DNA of 64,000 nucleotides from the NCBI GenBank assembly GCA_039613835.1, contig CP154827.1, forward strand, positions 528,501 through 592,500, in the 5' to 3' direction. Shown one piece after another: positions 27,970 through 37,294 of this stretch (within the stretch, counting starts at the first letter, position 1; each line of letters starts with the position of its first letter). The stretch is from Acetobacteraceae bacterium (GTDB lineage: Bacteria > Pseudomonadota > Alphaproteobacteria > Acetobacterales > Acetobacteraceae). The position numbers and the translations under genes were made by a program. Under the pieces are notes generated by a model. That model worked only from the letters and a program-made list of their open reading frames with translations, made no database searches and was not told the DNA's origin.

Positions 27970-28191
27970 GCTTTCCTGTCCTGTATTCGGTCGTCTCTCA
28001 TTTGACACCTCAAACCGGCTTTGGTTCGGATGGAGAGGCAGGCAGGTTTATCGTACCGTCCTCACCTCTGAAGTGATCATGCCCAGGCGCGATCGGCAAC
28101 ATGGCGCCATGGCTTGATAGCGAGACGCCGAAGTCCCGCCGGGCCACACAGGCTCGACGCACAGCACCGCTGCAATCGTCAGCAGCTTGTC

Positions 28192-28833
28192 TCAAGCGAC
28201 ATCATCCTCATCTGACGCATTGTCGTCGGTTATCGGTGCGCTTTTCGGCACGTCATTTATGTCATCCGCCGGTGGGGCCGCGAAACGCATATCCTGCGCG
28301 CCGCCTTCCTTCTCAAGGCGTTGATCGGCGATATGCACAGCGGCATTCAGGTCGGTCTGGCTACACAAACCGATAATGACGGGGTCACGCGGCTTAATGT
28401 TGGCGCTGTTCCAATGCTGACGATCCCGCACTTTGGCGATCGTATCTTTCGTGGTGCCCAGAAGCTTGATGACCTGCGCCTCGGATAATTGCGGAAATTG
28501 CCGGAGGAGAAACGCAATAGCGTCCGGACGATCATTTCGACGGGCGATCGGAGTATAACGGGCGCCCTTGGCACGACGCGGAATCGGATTGGCGGCGGAG
28601 GAGAGCTTCAGAGTTGCATTTGAGTCACGCTCGCAGCGGGCAATTTCCTCAGAGGTCAACTGATTATTTTTGACGGGGTCATATCCATTAATGCCGGAAG
28701 CAACTTCACCATCCGCTATAGCCTGCACCTCTAAAGGGTGCATTCCGCAAAAAGCCGCGATCTGTGAAAATGTGAGCGCCGTTTTGTCGATAAGCCACAC
28801 CGCAGTGGCTTTTGGCATAAGTGGAAGAGTCAT
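28192..28833 (-). CDS. trcR: DUF1013 protein, cell cycle transcriptional regulator TrcR
   Basis: Conserved alphaproteobacterial protein. The start MTLPLMPKATAVWLIDKTAL and the segment FCGMHPLEVQAIADGEVASG are diagnostic, as are PDAIAFLLRQFPQLSEAQVI and RQHWNSANIKPRDPVIIGLC. The N-terminal part resembles a helix-turn-helix that selects a start-of-response gene set. In other alphaproteobacteria TrcR has been linked to cell-cycle transcription. The C-terminal tail is acidic and disordered. 213 residues, stand-alone gene, intact. Confidence 0.85.
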   Translation of the reverse strand: MTLPLMPKATAVWLIDKTALTFSQIAAFCGMHPLEVQAIADGEVASGINGYDPVKNNQLTSEEIARCERDSNATLKLSSAANPIPRRAKGARYTPIARRNDRPDAIAFLLRQFPQLSEAQVIKLLGTTKDTIAKVRDRQHWNSANIKPRDPVIIGLCSQTDLNAAVHIADQRLEKEGGAQDMRFAAPPADDINDVPKSAPITDDNASDEDDVA

Positions 28834-28991
28834 TCTCGGTCACCCCGGGTCAAGATTGTGCCGCGCCAGGCACCGAAAGAGAGTTGTCGTATCGAGATAC
28901 GGTCCGCACGGTGCCTGGAAATGCATTGCGAAGTTGTCATCGTATGACGGTGTGCGGGATAAAACGTCAAGTGTTTTCCGGCCTCTGAATA

Positions 28992-29026
28992 AGAGAAAAG
29001 GGTGCATTTGCACCCTATTTCTCTCT
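28992..29026 (-). terminator. Bidirectional-type terminator after hsp20
   Basis: Near-perfect 15-bp inverted repeat AGAGAAAAGGGTGCA / TGCACCCTATTTCTCT with a 2-nt loop and one unpaired base. Read on the minus strand it begins about 15 nt after the hsp20 stop and is followed by T-rich sequence, as expected for an intrinsic terminator. Confidence 0.7.
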
Positions 29027-29041
29027 CAAAAGCGCGTCAAT

Positions 29042-29521
29042 TTAAGCGGCGTTGCGCTGCGTCTTCGACCCTTCTGCTTTTGCGGAGGCGGAAAGGGCTT
29101 CGACGCTTTTAATTTCAATACGGCGCGGTGCCAGAGCCTCCGGCACAACCCGTTTGATCGTGACCGTCAACAGCCCATTGACCAGTTCGGCTTCACCGAT
29201 CTCGATGTGATCGGCCAAGACGAAATGACGCTCAAAGGCACGGGCCGCAATGCCACGATGCAGCATTTCACCTTCCGTGAAACGTGCGGGCGGCGTGCCC
29301 TTGATGACGAGGTTATTATCAGCAAGCGTGATGTCGATATCAGCCGAACCGAACCCGGCAACCGCCATCGTCAGCCGATACGTGTCGGCATCCTGCTTAT
29401 CAATGTTGTAAGGGGGGTAACTATTATTGGGAGCGGCCACATTTGCCGCGTTATCCATAAGGCGGGCAAAACGGTCAAAACCAATCGCTGTCCGCATAAG
29501 CGGGGAAATATCATACGTCAT
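29042..29521 (-). CDS. Small heat shock protein, Hsp20/IbpA family
   Basis: ATP-independent holdase that binds unfolding proteins. Begins MTYDISPLMRTAIGFDRFAR, and the alpha-crystallin domain spans about residues 35-125 (PPYNIDKQDADTYRLTMAVA, FERHFVLADHIEIGEAEL) with the VNGLLTVTI strand near its end. In place of the common IxI tail it has RRIEIKSVE followed by an Ala/Ser/Lys tail. The start at 29521 has AAAGGAGG five bases upstream. The gene is preceded by a textbook sigma-32 promoter and a 5' leader with two strong hairpins, so it is heat induced and possibly thermosensor controlled. Confidence 0.94.
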   Translation of the reverse strand: MTYDISPLMRTAIGFDRFARLMDNAANVAAPNNSYPPYNIDKQDADTYRLTMAVAGFGSADIDITLADNNLVIKGTPPARFTEGEMLHRGIAARAFERHFVLADHIEIGEAELVNGLLTVTIKRVVPEALAPRRIEIKSVEALSASAKAEGSKTQRNAA

Positions 29522-29545
29522 AAGAACCTCCTTTAAGGCAGATCC

Positions 29546-29618
29546 GGCTCAACCCTCCCCGAAGGGCGGAGGGTTGAGCCGTTTAGGTTGTTGCGGCCCA
29601 ATGGCACCGCAACAACCT
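29546..29618 (-). promoter_or_regulatory. Double-hairpin 5' leader of hsp20, candidate RNA thermometer
   Basis: The transcript from the sigma-32 promoter would contain two perfect stems: 12 bp (AGGTTGTTGCGG / CCGCAACAACCT, 29585-29618) and 13 bp (GGCTCAACCCTCC / GGAGGGTTGAGCC, 29546-29580). Only about 25 nt remain between the second stem and the ATG; these include CTGCCTTAAAGGAGG, in which CCTT can pair with AAGG of the ribosome binding site. This layout (stable 5' hairpins, weak SD-masking 3' hairpin) is that of ROSE elements known for alphaproteobacterial hsp20 genes. No sequence match to the ROSE consensus is claimed. Confidence 0.5.
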
Positions 29619-29620
29619 TA

Positions 29621-29649
29621 AAATGGGGATCGGAAAAGGAGGTTTCAAG
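29621..29649 (-). promoter_or_regulatory. Sigma-32 (RpoH) heat shock promoter of hsp20
   Basis: On the minus strand the -35 element CTTGAAA (29643-29649) and the -10 element CCCCATTT (29621-29628) are separated by 14 bp, an exact match to the RpoH consensus. Transcription would begin just before the two leader hairpins of hsp20. Confidence 0.85.
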
Positions 29650-29675
29650 AGATCCCGGGGAGGTCCCCGACGCGC

Positions 29676-29909
29676 TTATTTCTTCGCGTTGCGCGCGCCG
29701 ATCCCGGCAAAACGCTTGTTGAACTTGGCTACCTGGCCGCCCGTATCCAGGATACGTTCCATGCCTGTCCAGGCGGGATGTGACTTCGGGTCAACGTCGA
29801 GGCGCAATGTCGCGCCGGGCTCACCATAGCATGAACGCGTGGTGAATTCGGTCCCGTCAGTCATCACAATTTTGATTTCGTGATATTCAGGGTGGATGCC
29901 AGATTTCAT
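29676..29909 (-). CDS. rpmE: 50S ribosomal protein L31
   Basis: 77-residue L31. The start [20 protein letters not shown] and the SHPAWTG segment are characteristic. Only one cysteine ([11 protein letters not shown]) is present, so it is the zinc-free form usual in alphaproteobacteria. The start at 29909 is preceded by GGAGAG. It is separated from hsp20 by that gene's own heat shock promoter, so the two are probably independent units. Confidence 0.95.
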   Translation of the reverse strand: MKSGIHPEYHEIKIVMTDGTEFTTRSCYGEPGATLRLDVDPKSHPAWTGMERILDTGGQVAKFNKRFAGIGARNAKK

Positions 29910-30096
29910 GATTGCCAATCTCTCCAGATAACCATGCCCCGATGCTGACCGGGACTTATAAGCGATGCGTCTTATCGCAATCAGGCGTGAAAGGGAACGC
30001 TTATTTGCGGGAACTTTCAGAATCACCGGGTTTTTCGGATAAGAGAAGCGTTTCCCGTCAATAGAAGAGACAAGCTGACAAATTAAGAGAGAGAAA

Positions 30097-30537
30097 ATGG
30101 ATAATAAATTTTCGATACATAAGCTCGGCTGGGTGGGTGAATTTCAAAAATTCATCATGCGCGGCAATGTCATTGATATGGCTGTCGGTATCATTATCGG
30201 CGCGACCTTCACGACTATTGTCAGCAGCCTCGTCAAGGATGTGATGACGCCCTGTATCGGTCTGTTGACCGATGGTATCGATTTTTCAAATATTTTCATC
30301 ACCCTTAAAGGCCCGGTCCTGCCAACTTTGGCGGAAGCCACAAATGCAGGGGCGGTGACGATCAATGTCGGCGTTTTTCTGAATGCGCTGATTCAGTTTC
30401 TCATCGTTGCCTTTGCCGTCTTTTGGCTGGTGAAGCTCGTTTCGAGCCTCTATAAAAAGCAGGAAGAAGTGGCGGAGCCCATAATTTCAGAAAAACTTCT
30501 GACCAAAATTCGTGATCTGCTGGAGCGTAAACCGTAA
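30097..30537 (+). CDS. mscL: Large-conductance mechanosensitive channel MscL
   Basis: Homopentameric inner-membrane emergency valve. The first transmembrane helix is preceded by [20 protein letters not shown] and continues [20 protein letters not shown], the most conserved part of MscL. The second helix is near residues 90-115 ([20 protein letters not shown]), followed by a charged cytoplasmic helix. The 146-residue length is standard. Monocistronic, ending at a strong stem-loop. Confidence 0.96.
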   Translation: MDNKFSIHKLGWVGEFQKFIMRGNVIDMAVGIIIGATFTTIVSSLVKDVMTPCIGLLTDGIDFSNIFITLKGPVLPTLAEATNAGAVTINVGVFLNALIQFLIVAFAVFWLVKLVSSLYKKQEEVAEPIISEKLLTKIRDLLERKP

Positions 30538-30550
30538 GTAAAGCGGCTCT

Positions 30551-30601
30551 GCGGCGCGGGAAGCCTTACCGGAACTTTAATATGGTCAAGCTTCCCGCCG
30601 C
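30551..30601. terminator. Stem-loop between convergent mscL and secF
   Basis: GCGGCGCGGGAAGC and GCTTCCCGCCGC can pair along 12 bp with a 2-nt bulge, enclosing a 25-nt loop. The element lies 13 bp after the mscL stop and 16 bp after the secF stop, so it can serve both convergent transcripts. Confidence 0.5.
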
Positions 30602-30617
30602 TTCATCATCAAGCACC

Positions 30618-31553
30618 TTACGACGCGTCGCGACGCAGTCTTTTTGCGCCCAGAAGCAAGAGAATGGGGCAGGCGATGAAAATCGAGGAGGAGGTACCGA
30701 TGACGATACCGAATAACATCACGGTCGCGAAGCCGGACAGGCTGTGACCCCCGAAGATCGCCAAAGGCAGTGCGGCGAGAAACACGGTGGATGACGTGCC
30801 CAAAGTACGGTTCAGTGTTTCATTGATGGAAAGGTCGAGCAATTCACGCAAATTTATTTTGCGATATTTGCGCAGATTTTCACGCACGCGGTCATAGACC
30901 ACGACCTTATCGTTGGTGGAATAACCGAGGATTGTCAAAATCGCCGCGACCATCACCAGATCAAACTGAATGCGCGTGATGGCGAGGAAGCCGATCGTCT
31001 TAGTCAAATCAAGCACAAGGGTCAGTACGGAGCTGATCGCGAATTCCCACTCAAACCGCACCCAGATATAAATGAGGATCATGCCGAGGCTCAAAAGCAG
31101 CGCTAAAATGCCGTTGCGGAAAAGCTCCTGCGAGACGGAAGCCCCGACCGCATCCGCACGCAGGATCTGCGCACCTGTCTGGACGGCCTCAACTGTTTGA
31201 CGCACCCGGTCAACGAGGCGTTGCGTCTCCTGATTATTATCCGCCCCCGCTTTCGGCGTTTCGAGCTGAATCAGCACATCGTCTGGCGCCCCGAATGTGA
31301 TGATGCCGGCGGCGGTAATCCCTTTTTTATTCAATGCTTCCCGAAGCACCAGCACATCAGCCGGGCCTTTGGTGCGCGCTTCCACAACGATACCGCCGCG
31401 GAAATCCAGCCCTAGCTCCAGCCCCGGTTTGAAAAACAGGGCGATGGAGAGGAGAGATAAAGCGGCCGACGCGATCAGCCCGGCATAACGCCCCCGCATA
31501 AAGGGGATTTTTTTATTATCTCGAAAAAAGCGCAGAAGAGGACGAGAAAACAT
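30618..31553 (-). CDS. secF: Protein translocase subunit SecF
   Basis: Six-helix inner-membrane partner of SecD that uses proton motive force to complete preprotein export. The first periplasmic loop begins with GLELGLDFRGGIVVEA. The C-terminal helices include ILTILGYSTNDKVVVYDRVR, the diagnostic SecF motif, and LNRTLGTSSTVFLAALPLAI. The 311-residue length is usual. It follows secD by 6 bp. Confidence 0.96.
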   Translation of the reverse strand: MFSRPLLRFFRDNKKIPFMRGRYAGLIASAALSLLSIALFFKPGLELGLDFRGGIVVEARTKGPADVLVLREALNKKGITAAGIITFGAPDDVLIQLETPKAGADNNQETQRLVDRVRQTVEAVQTGAQILRADAVGASVSQELFRNGILALLLSLGMILIYIWVRFEWEFAISSVLTLVLDLTKTIGFLAITRIQFDLVMVAAILTILGYSTNDKVVVYDRVRENLRKYRKINLRELLDLSINETLNRTLGTSSTVFLAALPLAIFGGHSLSGFATVMLFGIVIGTSSSIFIACPILLLLGAKRLRRDAS

Positions 31554-31559
31554 GATTCT

Positions 31560-33107
31560 TTACACCGGTAGGGTCGCAGGGCGCGTTTTGGCGTACCATC
31601 GCACGATAAGCAGCCGGGAGAGCACCATGGTCGTGAACAGGGTGGTGAGAATGCCGATGGTGATCGTCAGGGCGAAACCACGCACCGGCCCGGTCCCGAA
31701 AGCAAAAAGCATGACATGCGCGAGGAAGGCCGTCGCATTACTGTCCACAATCGTTGATTGCGCATGGTCAAAACCATTCTGCAATGCGGCGAGGGCCGTG
31801 CGGCCATTGCGCACTTCCTCCCGGATACGCTCGTTGATCAGAATATTGGCATCGGCAGCCATCCCGAGGGTGAGCAGCATCCCCGCCATGCCCGGTAGTG
31901 TGAGAGTCGCCTGGAAAAGGCTGAGTATGGCGATCATCAGCACAAGATTGGCGATGAGGGCGAGATTGGCGTAAAGGCCGAAAAGCCCGTAAAAAAGCTG
32001 CATGAACACAATGACCAGCAACAGCCCTACCAGCAGGCTGATTGCACCGGCCCGAATGGAATCAACACCGAGAGAAGGGCCGATGGATCGTCGTTCAACG
32101 ACATTGAGCGGGACGGGCAATGCACCGGCGCGCAGCATCAGGGCGAGATCCGTCGCCCTGCGCGCATCGAAATTGCCGGTAATCTGCCCGTTACCCCCCG
32201 TGATGGGTGTCCGGATCACCGGCGCTTCAATGACCTTATTATCGAGGATAATGGCAAACATCTTGCCGACATTTTCAGTCGTTGTTTTGGCAAATGCCGT
32301 GGCCCCGCGATGATCGAATGAGAAGGAGACCGCCCATTGCCCGGTCTGCTGGTCAATGACCGGCGCGGCATTGGTGAGGGCGACGCCATCCACTTCAACA
32401 TGGTTCAGGACCGGCCATTGCCGCGAATTATCCGCTGCCGGTATCATCGTGATACCGCCCACATTACGCGCACTGCCCGCTGTCGCGACAAGCTGGAAGG
32501 TCATTTTCGCGGTCGTGCCTAAAAGCGCCTTGATCCGCTCCGGGTCACTCACGCCGGGCAACTCCACCACGATCCGATCTTCACCTTGACACGTGATCTG
32601 CGGGTCAACGGCGCCCGTGCCGTCAATGCGGCGGCGGACGATCTCAATCGTCTGCGCCATCGCCTCACGCGCGCGCATTTGCAAAACCTGATGGTTGAGG
32701 GCGACCTCAATCCTTGCCTGCGCACGTTGAACGCTGAATTCATCCGGTGAAGCGCGCGGGAGATCATTGACGACTTTGAAAGCGGCATCGGCCTCCTGCG
32801 CATCCCGAGGATAAAAATGGAGCATCCGCGTTTTTGAGTCGATCGAGAATTGCCGGTAGCCTAGCCCCGCATCTGTAAGACTATGCTTGATATCGTCCTC
32901 AAGCGCGGTCAGGCGATCACTGGAGAGCGTTTCGGTATTGACCTGAAGCAGGAGGTATGACCCCCCCTGAAGGTCAAGCCCCAAGTGCACCTGACGCCAG
33001 GGAAGGTGATAGGGCGCCTGGCGCACGAAATTCGGGACGCAGAGCAGAAGCCCGGCGAAGCAGATGGCGAGCACGCCGAGGAATGTGAAGCGATTATAAC
33101 GGATCAT
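31560..33107 (-). CDS. secD: Protein translocase subunit SecD
   Basis: Larger subunit of the SecDF exporter. The N-terminus has one membrane helix and HLGLDLQGGSYLLLQV, the typical D1 motif. The periplasmic P1 domain spans about residues 60-330. The C-terminal membrane part contains GVDSIRAGAISLLVGLLLVI, LPGMAGMLLTLGMAADANIL and INERIREEVRNGRTALAAL. The 515-residue length is typical. It is first in the secDF operon and diverges from the Gfo/Idh gene. Confidence 0.96.
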   Translation of the reverse strand: MIRYNRFTFLGVLAICFAGLLLCVPNFVRQAPYHLPWRQVHLGLDLQGGSYLLLQVNTETLSSDRLTALEDDIKHSLTDAGLGYRQFSIDSKTRMLHFYPRDAQEADAAFKVVNDLPRASPDEFSVQRAQARIEVALNHQVLQMRAREAMAQTIEIVRRRIDGTGAVDPQITCQGEDRIVVELPGVSDPERIKALLGTTAKMTFQLVATAGSARNVGGITMIPAADNSRQWPVLNHVEVDGVALTNAAPVIDQQTGQWAVSFSFDHRGATAFAKTTTENVGKMFAIILDNKVIEAPVIRTPITGGNGQITGNFDARRATDLALMLRAGALPVPLNVVERRSIGPSLGVDSIRAGAISLLVGLLLVIVFMQLFYGLFGLYANLALIANLVLMIAILSLFQATLTLPGMAGMLLTLGMAADANILINERIREEVRNGRTALAALQNGFDHAQSTIVDSNATAFLAHVMLFAFGTGPVRGFALTITIGILTTLFTTMVLSRLLIVRWYAKTRPATLPV

Positions 33108-33273
33108 CGGCCGTCGCAGTATCCTTATTGCCTGTGCGGGAGTATAGCAGATAACGCAGATTTGTCCTAGCGCCTGAGGATGGCGTGTGCCTTGACGTGA
33201 TGCAACTCCCTTTATGGGTGATAAAGACTTTGTAAAAGCCTCCGCTTTCTGAATTGTTTTTTAGGGTGATGAC

Positions 33274-34278
33274 ATGACTTTCTGTTCCGGCGCATCAGCG
33301 ATGCGGCCCCTGCGCGTAGGATTAATCGGGGCGGGGCATTTCGGGCGGTTTCACGCCCTGAAATCGCGCGCATCCAACCGGGAAACGCTTGAAATCCTTT
33401 ATGACCCTGACCCATCACGCGCGCAGAGCGTCGCGCGTGAGGTTGGGTGCGACGTGGCTGAAAATATCCCGGCCTTGCTGGCGCATGTTGAGGCCGTCAT
33501 CATCGCGGCCCCGGCGGAGCACCATTACGCGCTGGCCGCCACGTGTCTTGAAGCCCGGAAACATGTTCTGATCGAGAAACCCATCGCTGCAACGCGTGAA
33601 GAGGGGGAGAAGCTCGGTGCGCTCGCCGCGTCTCAAAATTGCGTGCTTCAGGTCGGCCACCTCCTTCGTTACTCGGCGGAGCATGAGGCGATCTCCACCC
33701 GTGTGACAAAACCCATTTATATTGAGGCCACGCGCATCGCGCCTTTCAAGGATCGCGGAACGGATGTTTCAGTCATTCTGGATCTGATGATCCATGATCT
33801 TGACCTCGCCTTATCCCTCGTGCGCAGCCCGATCCGCGATATTGATGCGCTCGGTGTAGCGGTGTCCAGCACGCATGAGGATATTGCCAATGCGCGTGTT
33901 CGATTTGAAAATGGGTGCGTGGCCACGATCACCGCCAGCCGGATCTCCCTGAAGACTGAGCGGAAAATGCGTATTTTCGGGGCAGAGGGTTATCTTTCCG
34001 CTGACTTCATGAAGCGTGAACTGACTTTTATCGGTCGGGAGAGGGGACTTCCTTTGCCCGGCACTGGCGGCTTCCGACGGGAGGCCATTCATTGGGCGGA
34101 TCACGATAATATCGAAGCCGAACATGCAGCTTTTGTCGCTTCCTGCCGGGATGGCGCGCCGGTTCTCGTCAATGCGGAAGCGGGGATACGCGCGCTTGAC
34201 GCCGCGCTCCGGATCACCGCCTGTATTAAGGAATCGCGCGCCCGCGTGCTCGCCTCCGGACTTGGTCAGCTCCCTTAA
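33274..34278 (+). CDS. Gfo/Idh/MocA family oxidoreductase
   Basis: NAD(P)-dependent sugar or sugar-nucleotide oxidoreductase. The Rossmann motif is GLIGAGHFGRFHALKS, the catalytic EKP motif is HVLIEKPIAATREEG, and the metal-free active-site region has LDLMIHDLDLALSLV. The second domain ends with a helix that carries ALDAALRITACIKESR. The DLMIHDLDL pattern resembles UDP-N-acetylglucosamine 3-dehydrogenases (GnnA), but nothing nearby supports a lipid A role, so the substrate is left open. The ATG at 33274 has AGGG seven bases upstream; 33301 is an alternative. 334 residues, intact. Confidence 0.85.
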   Translation: MTFCSGASAMRPLRVGLIGAGHFGRFHALKSRASNRETLEILYDPDPSRAQSVAREVGCDVAENIPALLAHVEAVIIAAPAEHHYALAATCLEARKHVLIEKPIAATREEGEKLGALAASQNCVLQVGHLLRYSAEHEAISTRVTKPIYIEATRIAPFKDRGTDVSVILDLMIHDLDLALSLVRSPIRDIDALGVAVSSTHEDIANARVRFENGCVATITASRISLKTERKMRIFGAEGYLSADFMKRELTFIGRERGLPLPGTGGFRREAIHWADHDNIEAEHAAFVASCRDGAPVLVNAEAGIRALDAALRITACIKESRARVLASGLGQLP

Positions 34279-35750
34279 GCGTCGGGAGGCGCGGAGAGGG
34301 CGCTTTTTTGAGTTCAAGCGTGAGGCATTGCTCTTCCGCGGCTTCCAGCGCCTTCTCGCTTTGCGCAAGTTTTTCGGTGAGGGTGCTGAAGCGTGTCGGG
34401 TCTTTCTGATAAAGGTCGGGTTGCGCGAGTTCCGCCGTCATACGGGAAATCGCTTCCTCTAATTTGCTGATGCGCTCCGGCAATTGATCCAGGGTCCGTT
34501 GATCATTGTAGCTCAGTTTCCGGTTAGGTAGGGAGGGCTTACTGGAGGAGGCTTTGCGTTCCGTCGTCACATCTTCCCGCGATGTGGGGCTCTTCAGATT
34601 TTGGGAAAGCGCCGCGATATCGTCATAACCGCCCGCATATTCCGTCCAGCGCTCTTCTTTCTCCGCGACCAACGTCGACGTGACGATACGGTCAAGGAAG
34701 TCGCGATCATGGCTGACCAGCAGGACGGCGCCCTCATAATTCTCCAACCATTCGAACAGAACTTCTAGCGTATCAAGGTCGAGATCGTTGGTCGGCTCAT
34801 CAAGTATGAGGAAATTCGTTGGGGTCAGGAGGGCTTTCGCGAGGGCCAGGCGGCCGCGTTCACTCCCTGAAAGGGGCGCTGACCAGTGTCCGTGCCTGCT
34901 CAGGGCGGAAGAGAAAATCCTTCATATAACGTATAACGTGGCGCGTCTGGCTGGCACATTGCACCATGTCGCCCTTGCCATCCATCAGACTCTCGACCAA
35001 CGTGCGCGATGGGTCAAGCATCTCACGTCGCTGGTCAATCACGATGGGCTGGATGGAAGGGCCTATATAACGCGACACGACCGTGATCCGGCGTCAGCGC
35101 GCCTGTGATGAGCTTGAGCAGCGTTGTTTTGCCTGACCCGTTCGGTCCGATGATGCCGATACGGTCGCCGCGCAGTATTTTAAGGTTGAGGTTCTGAACA
35201 AGGCAGCGATCACCGTAAGATTTGCCGAGTGCCTCAATATCGGCAGCGAGTTTCCCGCCAGCTTTCGAATTTCTCAACCCCCTCACTCAGGCGATGGGTC
35301 TGCCCCTGATGAATCCACAACACCCCACGCGACATGTTTTTGAGAAATTGCCGGTCATGACTGATGAAGATGACGGCGGCATTTCACCGCCGGAGAGCGC
35401 GGCGGCGTCCTTATCCGGCGTGAGTCCGACTTCCGTAATCAGGCTGCGCGCGAGGAAATGGCGCGCCGGCGGCAACGCGGCCACAACATAATCAAAGACG
35501 GTCTTCGCATCGCCCGGGGTCGGTTCCTGCGGGACATAAATGACCCGCATGCCGGTTTGCAGAAATCTCTGCCCCTCATCCGGCAATATATCCCCGGACG
35601 CTATTTTCAGGAGAGTCGATTTGCCGCAGCCATTGCGCCTGACAACGCAAATACGGTCTCGCTCATGGACGGATAAGGCGGCGTTCGACAGAAGCGAGGG
35701 CCACCAAGCGAGAGCGAAATATTCTGAAGTGTTAAAAGAGGCGCATCCAT
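34226..35750 (-). pseudogene. uup: ABC-F ATPase of the Uup type, heavily damaged
   Basis: From the ATG at 35750 the start MDAPLLTLQNISLSLGG leads, after a frameshift, to SNAALSVHERDRICVV, Walker A RNGCGKST and FLQTGMRVIYVPQEP. After the signature AALSGGE about 40 residues including Walker B are deleted, and the sequence resumes out of frame at the HDR motif. The second domain keeps IIGPNGSGKTTLLKLITGAL. Further frameshifts follow near 35070 and 34860. The linker, LILDEPTNDLDLDTLEVLF and VLLVSHDRDFLDRIVTSTL are still readable across frames. The Uup-type C-terminal coiled coil (KLSYNDQRTLDQLPERISKL) identifies the subfamily. At least four lesions mean it is certainly non-functional. Confidence 0.88.
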
Positions 35751-35787
35751 GCGTCATCCGTGGCGAAACGCATGGGTTTTGATAAGA

Positions 35788-36540
35788 TTAGATCGTCGAT
35801 AACCCACCTGTAACGGCCTGATAAGTCGTGATGGCGAGCGTCATTGGCTCAAAAGGTTTGGTGATGACGAAAGGTGGCTCCTCCGATTCACCGGTAAGAA
35901 GTCGCTCAGGATAGGCGGTGACAAAAATCACGGGGATATCCTGATTCTGGCCGATGCGGCGTACCGCGGACATGCCATCCCCGCCGGCGCCCAGATTAAT
36001 ATCGGCAAGGATAAGGCCGGGTTGCGTCTCCCGCGCGAGGCGGACGGCATCGGCCTCCGTATGGGCGATACCGACGCAGCGATGCCCGCTTTGTTCGACA
36101 ATATTCTGGATGTCAAAAGCGATGATCGGCTCATCTTCAATAATCAGGACGCTGGTTTCCGCCATTGAACGCAGGCCTTTATGTGCTTCCATCACCGTAT
36201 GCATCGCCGTGCGCTCATCTAATCCGATGATCTCCGCGGCTTTACCGATCGGGACTTCCTCCAACGCTGTCAGGAGCAGAAGAAAGCGTTGATCCAGCGA
36301 CAGGCCTGGCACCTCATCCGGCGCGATTTTGACTATCTGGTGGAAGGTTTCCGTGACAATGCGGTAAAGCCGATGCCGGGCGCTGAGTGATGTCTCCTCA
36401 TCAGGCAATATGGGAAAACGCTTTAACGCCTCCGTTACAAGCTTATCCCCGGATTGCTGTCCGCGGGTCAGGGCGCGTGCGAACCGCCGGGCAAACGGGA
36501 GTGCACGGTAAAGCTCCTGACGCGGCAAATCTGATACCAT
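35788..36540 (-). CDS. phyR: General stress response regulator PhyR
   Basis: Anti-anti-sigma factor of the alphaproteobacterial general stress response. Residues 1-125 are a sigma-like (EcfG-mimic) domain with LYRALPFARRFARALTRGQQ. Residues 130-250 are a receiver domain with acidic pocket EDE (135-137), phosphoacceptor Asp180 in LILADINLG, Thr208 and Lys228. When phosphorylated it releases NepR from the sigma factor. The ATG has GAGGATCGACCC upstream. It diverges from the first ECF sigma gene, and nepR and the kinase lie beyond. No clear EcfG promoter (GGAAC-N16/17-CGTT) was found in the 155-bp intergenic region. Confidence 0.94.
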   Translation of the reverse strand: MVSDLPRQELYRALPFARRFARALTRGQQSGDKLVTEALKRFPILPDEETSLSARHRLYRIVTETFHQIVKIAPDEVPGLSLDQRFLLLLTALEEVPIGKAAEIIGLDERTAMHTVMEAHKGLRSMAETSVLIIEDEPIIAFDIQNIVEQSGHRCVGIAHTEADAVRLARETQPGLILADINLGAGGDGMSAVRRIGQNQDIPVIFVTAYPERLLTGESEEPPFVITKPFEPMTLAITTYQAVTGGLSTI

Positions 36541-36695
36541 GGGTCGATCCTCATATAAACGCGGTTCGAACGGAACAAGAAACGAAGCTTACTCTCCATT
36601 TTTATGGCAAACCTCTTGACGAAACAATTATATTGTATCTGCCTTCAAGATTTCTATACCCATCGATGATGGCAGGCCGAGAAGGGTCGTGAAAC

Positions 36696-37193
36696 GTGGA
36701 TGGTGAACTGAGACGTGGATTGGCGGCAATTTTGCCTACGATGCGAAGCTTGGCCAGGTTCCTGACGCATGATGTTTCATCAGCTGATGACCTTGTGCAG
36801 GAGACGGTCCTGCGCGTCCTTCGGGCGCATGACCAATATAAGGAAGGTACAAATCTGAAGGCCTGGATCCTTAAAGTGCAGCGCAACCTCTTTTATGAGG
36901 GCCTGCGCAGCTCAAAGCGGGAGCAGGAAGTAATGGCGGATTTTGAGGATCGTGCCCGGACTGACCCGCATGGATTGCCTCGATATCAGGATCAGGTCAT
37001 GGATTTAAGTGTCCTGATCTGGCGACTTCCCGTTGTGATGCGTGAGGCCCTTATATTAGTGGGGGCGCAGGGTTTCAGTTATGATGAGGCCGCGCAAATC
37101 TGTGATTGCTCGGTCGGAACGATGAAAGCCCGTGTCTCCCGCGCGCGGGACAGGCTGGCCGAAATGCGGGAGGGCGATGTCCCGCGAACTTGA
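36696..37193 (+). CDS. EcfG-type ECF RNA polymerase sigma factor
   Basis: General stress sigma factor of group ECF15. Region 2 is seen in LPTMRSLARFLTHDVSSADD and LVQETVLRVLRAHDQY, and region 4 in LPVVMREALILVGAQGFSYD and EAAQICDCSVGTMKARVSRA. 165 residues, starting at a GTG preceded by GAGAAGGG. It directs genes with GGAAC-type promoters and is expected to be held by NepR. It is immediately divergent from phyR. A second, similar sigma gene follows 101 bp downstream. Confidence 0.9.
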   Translation: MDGELRRGLAAILPTMRSLARFLTHDVSSADDLVQETVLRVLRAHDQYKEGTNLKAWILKVQRNLFYEGLRSSKREQEVMADFEDRARTDPHGLPRYQDQVMDLSVLIWRLPVVMREALILVGAQGFSYDEAAQICDCSVGTMKARVSRARDRLAEMREGDVPRT

Positions 37194-37294
37194 CAAAAAA
37201 CTTCACTTTTTTTGTGAACCTTTCGCGCAACTGCAACCTTTTTTAATTCCCATCCATTTATGCCGGTAGAGGACAACCGGGAAAGGGTGGTTTT

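Noticed and set aside
36541..36695. GGAAC at 36572 as an EcfG-type -35 element between phyR and the first sigma gene
   Set aside because: No CGTT-like -10 element lies 16-17 bp downstream.
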